A stretch of DNA of 6,347 bases from Chloroflexota bacterium. Its GTDB lineage: Bacteria > Chloroflexota > Dehalococcoidia > DSTF01 > JACRBR01. The stretch spans positions 1-6,347 of the forward strand of contig JANXYW010000453.1 in assembly GCA_025355835.1 (NCBI GenBank), in the 5' to 3' direction. A program made the position numbers and the translations under genes. Position 1 is the stretch's first letter. Each line of letters opens with the position of its first letter. The notes beneath the pieces were generated by a model. That model was not told the DNA's origin. It saw only the letters and a list, made by a program, of their open reading frames with translations, and searched no databases. Positions 5,815 through 6,347 of the stretch are shown in pieces.

Positions 5815-5909
5815 GCGAGCGTTCGATGCGAGTTGCGTGGGTGCTCAGTTTGACCGCCGCGATCCTTGTAGCGCTGAGTTCCGACGCGATGGTGGGCCTG
5901 CCGCACTAG
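5811..5909 (+). CDS. Single-span membrane microprotein (32 aa), similar to its neighbour
   Basis: ATG at 5811 overlaps the previous stop by 4 nt. The product begins MSERSMRVAWVLSLTAAILV and ends ALSSDAMVGLPH. It aligns with the preceding microprotein from residue 1 without gaps, sharing M1, S5, M6, W10, V11, L12, L14, T15, A17 and I18, with conservative changes between. The hydrophobic segment (residues 8-23) is shorter and the tail differs, so it may be a short transmembrane or signal-like helix. The frame is open upstream, but starts there lie within the genes before it. It is probably translationally coupled. Existence is moderately supported; function is unknown. Confidence 0.5.
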   Translation: MSERSMRVAWVLSLTAAILVALSSDAMVGLPH

Positions 5910-5966
5910 GCATCGCGAAGTGCACGCTGGCCAACCTCTCGCCGTACTATCGTTGAGAACTACGTG

Positions 5967-5999
5967 GTGTGTGGCGGGGAGCCATCCACGCCACTACAC
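5967..5999 (+). terminator. Possible hairpin ending the PadR operon
   Basis: GTGTGTGGCG (5967-5976) can pair with CGCCAC-ACAC (5989-5999, one bulged T at 5995) around a 12-nt loop. No T-tract follows. It lies in the 141-nt gap between the microprotein genes and the deoxyhypusine-synthase-like gene, where a terminator would be expected, but the structure is weaker than the one at 2659. Confidence 0.35.
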
Positions 6000-6012
6000 A
6001 TCCAAGCCGCTG

Positions 6013-6220
6013 CGTTACGCATAGCGCCACCACACGCTACCCTTCCCGTCATGGAGAAGCAGGACTACTTCCACACGCCGATCACGCGGTTCGCGCCGGA
6101 TCCCGACGCCACGCTGCGCTCGTTCATCGAGGCGCTGGGGCGGACCGGCGGCCAGCCTCGGCGGCTCAGCACGGCGATCGATTTGTGGAACAAGATGCTG
6201 GAGCGTAATCGCGTCGTGTT
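6013..6220 (+). repeat. Direct repeat, downstream copy (leader plus 5' end of deoxyhypusine-synthase-like gene)
   Basis: Partner of 4012-4219, in the same orientation and ungapped. The 38-nt leader contains the identical stretch CGTTACGCATAGCGCCACCA and a pyrimidine-rich CCCTTCCC before the ATG. No Shine-Dalgarno is visible in either copy, so the leader itself may have a regulatory or initiation role. Confidence 0.9.
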
Positions 6221-6347
6221 CTGCTCGGTCGCTGGGGCGCCGGTACCGCTTGGCTTCGGGCCCGCGATCGGATCGCTCGTGACGCAGCGACGGCTCGATG
6301 TGCTGGACATCACCGGCGCGCAACTTACGCACGACATGCTGGAAACG
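6051..6347 (+). CDS. Deoxyhypusine-synthase-like protein, N-terminal part
   Basis: The first 99 codons of a gene running off the right edge. The N-terminal region (TLRSFIEALGRTGGQPRRLS, then TAIDLWNKMLERNRVVF) is followed by CSVAGAPVPLGFGPAIGSLV and LDVLDITGAQLTHDMLE. This corresponds to the T-A-G-A-x-V-P and TTGANLTHD segments of the deoxyhypusine synthase fold, the second near the NAD site. In archaea and eukaryotes the enzyme transfers the aminobutyl group of spermidine to eIF5A. Bacteria lack eIF5A, and bacterial homologues are thought to act in polyamine metabolism (homospermidine-synthase-like) or are uncharacterised. The catalytic lysine lies beyond the window. Start choice is supported by conservation of both leader and ATG with the upstream fragment. 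Family call is fairly firm; activity is not. Confidence 0.82.
   Translation, partial: MEKQDYFHTPITRFAPDPDATLRSFIEALGRTGGQPRRLSTAIDLWNKMLERNRVVFCSVAGAPVPLGFGPAIGSLVTQRRLDVLDITGAQLTHDMLET

Noticed and set aside
4012..6220. Composite transposon flanked by the two direct repeats
   Set aside because: No transposase, no terminal inverted repeats, and the repeats are gene fragments under partial coding constraint.

Overview
The window is GC-rich and bacterial, with almost every gene on the + strand and genes packed with 4-nt stop/start overlaps. The combination of a TSP3-repeat surface protein, a cohesin-like surface protein, a PadR regulator with a membrane partner, an acyl-CoA dehydrogenase and a deoxyhypusine-synthase-like gene suggests a Chloroflexota-type organism. 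That placement is inferred from gene content only; no marker gene is present.

Layout. (1) 1-229: C-terminal end of an acyl-CoA dehydrogenase, cut by the left edge. (2) 370-4004: a cell-surface locus. An ECF sigma factor overlaps by 4 nt a small single-pass membrane protein that is probably its anti-sigma factor. Next come a secreted cohesin-like protein with a Thr/Pro-rich stalk and C-terminal anchor, a small secreted four-cysteine protein, a strong hairpin, and a secreted protein with two thrombospondin type 3 (calcium-binding) repeats and a C-terminal membrane anchor. The likely logic is that the sigma/anti-sigma pair senses envelope state and controls the surface proteins. (3) 4012-4352: a 5' fragment of a deoxyhypusine-synthase-like gene, with its leader. 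(4) 4361-5909: a PadR repressor, apparently transcribed without a leader, overlapping by 4 nt a membrane protein with about six transmembrane segments. Two tiny single-span membrane protein genes (33 and 32 codons) follow, overlap each other by 4 nt and resemble each other. (5) 6013-6347: a second, apparently intact start of the deoxyhypusine-synthase-like gene, cut by the right edge.

The most unusual structure is that the PadR module lies between two direct copies (about 208 bp, about 90% identical by hand count, offset exactly 2001 bp) of the leader plus first 56 codons of the deoxyhypusine-synthase-like gene. The upstream copy is truncated. The second notable item is the pair of overlapping, mutually similar microprotein genes at the end of the PadR operon. 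All alignments were made by eye; no database search was possible.
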